Assembly (NCBI GenBank): GCA_950071955.1 | Contig: CATMOC010000107.1 | Coordinates: forward strand, 1-9,442 | DNA: 9,442 nt | Direction: 5' to 3' | From: an uncultured Mesorhizobium sp. | Lineage (GTDB): Bacteria > Pseudomonadota > Alphaproteobacteria > Rhizobiales > Rhizobiaceae | Shown: one piece after another, positions 7,501 to 9,442 of the stretch | Layout: each line of letters starts with the position of its first letter | Position numbering within the stretch: position 1 is the first letter of the stretch | The notes under the pieces: model-generated | Told to the model about the DNA's origin: nothing | What the model saw: the letters and a program-made list of their open reading frames with translations, nothing else | Databases searched by the model: none | Program-made: the position numbers and the translations under genes

Positions 7501-8694
7501 TCAGGCGACCCGTCCGGCCGTCGCTTCCGCAGAGCGCAGACGCTTAGGCTCGGAGAACCGGTTTCCGATCATCAGGTCGATCCCGAGGTCGAGGATGTTG
7601 ACCGCATCCTCGTCCGTCATGATGCCTGTCGCGATGACATCGATCCCGCTTTCGGCCGCGGCCGTCGCGATCTCGCGGCCCGGTACCTGCTTGCGCCGGG
7701 ATTTCTCGCGGTCGAGGAGACGGTTCGCGTCGAGCTTGAGGAAAACCACTCCGAGATCGCGCAGATCGGAAATGCTGCCTGCGGGTCCGTCCCATCCTTC
7801 CGCGGCGAACGATATTCCGGTCTGCAGGAGACCGGACAGTCGTTCACGCTGGGTCGGCGTGGGCTCGCGCAGCAGTGGCGATCCCAGGGACAGGACGATC
7901 GACTTCGACAGGGCAGGATGTCCGGAGATCAGAAGCGTGACCGCCTCGCAGGCGGACTCCTCATCCAGCAGCGCCTCCGAGATGGGGCAGTGAAGGGGCA
8001 TGCTACCGCTTCGGGGACCAAGGCGCCGCCGTGCGGTTTCGGCCGCGCGCGTCACGAGGAGGCGCTCGAAGGCCGCCCGATCCACCCGGCTTGCGCTCGG
8101 AGACAGGCGGTAAATGTCCTCGGTGGCTCCCGCGGCGGTTTCCAGATGGGCGAAGGTATCGAAGCCGACCGCTTCGTTGCGGCCGATCGATACGATGGGC
8201 TGGAGACTGAGTTCGAGCACTCCGGAAGAAACCGCTGCGGCAAGCGCATCTTCCGCCTGCCCGCCGTCACGCGCCGAAGCCGCCGTCTTCCTGCCTTGCG
8301 ATTTCGCGGCAGAGGGATGCGGAATGACGTTTTTTGCCGCTTCGGCAGGCTCGGAAGGCGTCTCGCGGTTGTCGGAGAAGCGCGCAAGCTCCTCGCCGAC
8401 CCAGTTCTCGATGTCCTCCACGGCCCTCGTGCCGGCATCCGCCTGGGCCGCGAGCCTCGACAGCGTGATCTCGATCGAACGGGAGAAGCGGGTGAACTCG
8501 GCCGCCTGCCGCTGCGACCGCAGCAGTGCCAAGCCGGCCAGGGCCAGCGCGCCGGCCGACAGCAGGCCGACGACGATCAGAACCGCTGTCTGCGACGGAT
8601 AGATCGCGGCGGTCGCTTCGGGCGTCACCGCCCGCGCGCCATAGACGCATGCGCCGAGAATAGCGGCGGCAAATGCCGCACGAGCCAATCGCAT
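7501..8694 (-). CDS. two-TM protein with degenerate EAL domain (TipF-like architecture)
   Basis: The product is 397 residues from the ATG at 8694; an in-frame ATG at 8751 would add 19 hydrophilic residues and is the main alternative. Two membrane segments (about 4-22 and 36-58) are followed by a charged, probably coiled-coil stretch (60-110), a Pro/Ser-rich linker to about 145, then an EAL-type domain (148-385). Landmarks of the fold can be followed (LELSLQPIV 160-168, FLKLD 318-322, IDVIATGI 351-358, MIGNRFSEP 375-383). The catalytic set is mostly lost: the EAL signature is DTF (179-181), the usual Asn-Leu-Ser strand reads LHCPIS, the DDFG loop is replaced by EGWDG, and the A-E-G of the VIAEG motif is A-T-G. 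Only the FLKLD lysine is plainly kept. It should not hydrolyse c-di-GMP, but could bind it or act as a scaffold. Caulobacter TipF, a flagellar positioning factor, has the same layout. Orthology is not proven. Confidence 0.8.
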   Translation of the reverse strand: MRLARAAFAAAILGACVYGARAVTPEATAAIYPSQTAVLIVVGLLSAGALALAGLALLRSQRQAAEFTRFSRSIEITLSRLAAQADAGTRAVEDIENWVGEELARFSDNRETPSEPAEAAKNVIPHPSAAKSQGRKTAASARDGGQAEDALAAAVSSGVLELSLQPIVSIGRNEAVGFDTFAHLETAAGATEDIYRLSPSASRVDRAAFERLLVTRAAETARRRLGPRSGSMPLHCPISEALLDEESACEAVTLLISGHPALSKSIVLSLGSPLLREPTPTQRERLSGLLQTGISFAAEGWDGPAGSISDLRDLGVVFLKLDANRLLDREKSRRKQVPGREIATAAAESGIDVIATGIMTDEDAVNILDLGIDLMIGNRFSEPKRLRSAEATAGRVA

Positions 8695-8795
8695 CCCAAG
8701 TCCCCGGTCGGCGTGGGTGCCTCCGTCCCGGGAGGCCGCCGTTAAAACCATCCGCTGCCCTTGTGGCATTGTGCCGGACAGCTGTTAAGCGAAAC

Positions 8796-8824
8796 ATAAT
8801 GACAGGGTGAACGGGTTCGGTTAA
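8796..8824 (-). promoter_or_regulatory. possible promoter of the EAL gene
   Basis: Read leftward, TTAACC (8824-8819) and CATTAT (8801-8796) lie 17 bases apart in an AT-richer part of the divergent intergenic region. Each matches the sigma-70 hexamers at four of six bases. It would start transcription around 8789, upstream of both candidate start codons. This is a weak match and a candidate only; I found no convincing promoter for the rightward gene. Confidence 0.3.
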
Positions 8825-8871
8825 TCCCCGGTCCGGAAACGAGTTTTGCGGCGTGTCCAGCAGGAGTCCCG

Positions 8872-9442
8872 ATGCCCGAATTGCCGCGAATGACAGGTTC
8901 GCTCGACGAGATCGCCGGCGGATACAGCGTCCTTCTGTGCGACGTGTGGGGCGTGGTGCACAATGGCGAGCGCGCCTTCACGGAGGCGTCCGCCGCACTG
9001 GCGCGGGCGCGCGAGAACGGCAAGGCGGTCATCCTTATCACCAATGCGCCGCGACCGCACCCGGACGTCGAGGCGCAACTGCGCGCGCTCGGCGTGCCGT
9101 CGGACGCCTATGACCGCGTCGTTACCTCCGGCGACGTGACCCGCGACCTGATCGCGGACGGTCCGCGCATGGTCTTCCATATCGGACCAGATCGCGACCT
9201 TTCGATCTATGACGGGCTCGACATCGAACTCTGCGAGGAACCCGAGGCCTCCGTGGTGGTGTGCACGGGGCTCTTCGACGACGAGACCGAGACTCCGGAA
9301 GACTATTCGGACTTGCTGCGCAGGCTGCGGGCAAGGAACCTTCCGTTCATATGCGCCAATCCCGACATTGTGGTGGAACGCGGTGATCGCCTGATCTGGT
9401 GCGCCGGGGCGCTGGCGCGCGATTTCGGCCAACTCGGCGGGC
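8872..9442 (+). CDS. HAD-superfamily class IIA hydrolase, TIGR01459-type (3' end outside window)
   Basis: The frame is open from an ATG at 8872 to the window edge, giving 190 residues of what is normally a protein of about 280-300. A good ribosome site (AGGAG) lies 5 bases upstream. HAD motif I is LLCDVWGVVHNG (21-32, nucleophile Asp24) and motif II is ILITNAPRP (54-62); the class IIA cap follows, with a C-A-N-P-D motif at 161-165 as in the NagD/TIGR01459 group. The second Asp of motif I (D-x-D) is Trp26, which I recall as usual for this alphaproteobacterial subgroup. Substrate and reaction are unknown; a phosphatase role is only a family-level guess and the missing general acid argues for caution. 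In rhizobia this gene is commonly followed by ribF, but that lies outside the window. It is read away from the EAL gene. Confidence 0.88.
   Translation, partial: MPELPRMTGSLDEIAGGYSVLLCDVWGVVHNGERAFTEASAALARARENGKAVILITNAPRPHPDVEAQLRALGVPSDAYDRVVTSGDVTRDLIADGPRMVFHIGPDRDLSIYDGLDIELCEEPEASVVVCTGLFDDETETPEDYSDLLRRLRARNLPFICANPDIVVERGDRLIWCAGALARDFGQLGG

Overview
The window reads as chromosomal DNA of a GC-rich alphaproteobacterium, most likely of the order Hyphomicrobiales (a Mesorhizobium/Phyllobacteriaceae-type genome). This rests on the high GC content, the alphaproteobacterial style of GroEL/GroES with a CIRCE operator, paralogous TadG-like von Willebrand proteins, a TIGR01459-type HAD protein and a general-stress-type promoter in front of a CsbD gene. 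The taxon is an inference from protein style; no database search was possible. I see no mobile element, tRNA, rRNA or CRISPR array.

Layout: seven genes read leftward (minus strand) and one, cut by the right edge, reads rightward. From left to right: positions 1-210 hold no supported gene but contain a long AT-rich inverted repeat (127-164). Next come an Rrf2-family regulator with four C-terminal cysteines (211-663), a small CsbD-type stress protein (884-1063) missed by a simple longest-frame reading, then groEL (1213-2865) and groES (2934-3230). The two chaperonin genes form an operon read from a near-consensus promoter (3327-3355) followed by a CIRCE/HrcA operator (3290-3315). Both csbD and groEL end at clear hairpin-plus-U-tract terminators, so the left half splits into separate units: groESL, csbD and the Rrf2 gene.

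The middle (3446-7367) is a tandem pair of paralogous TadG-like, membrane-anchored VWA proteins. The downstream gene starts one base after the stop codon of the upstream one. Both have an intact MIDAS, a large insertion inside the VWA fold, exactly six cysteines at matching positions and the same last nine residues. No other tad/flp pilus gene is present. Just upstream, in the same direction, is a two-membrane-segment protein with a badly degenerate EAL domain (7501-8694). It resembles the c-di-GMP-binding, non-hydrolysing TipF type of architecture.

The right edge (8872 onward) begins a divergently read HAD-IIA family protein whose motif I has Trp in place of the usual second Asp.

The parts most worth a second look are the six-cysteine VWA pair with its degenerate EAL neighbour (a possible surface system with an unknown job), the inverted repeat at the left edge, and the GSR-like promoter of csbD. 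The chaperonin operon is ordinary apart from a CIRCE spacer that reads as 8 rather than 9 bases and an intergenic hairpin that may be an mRNA processing site.
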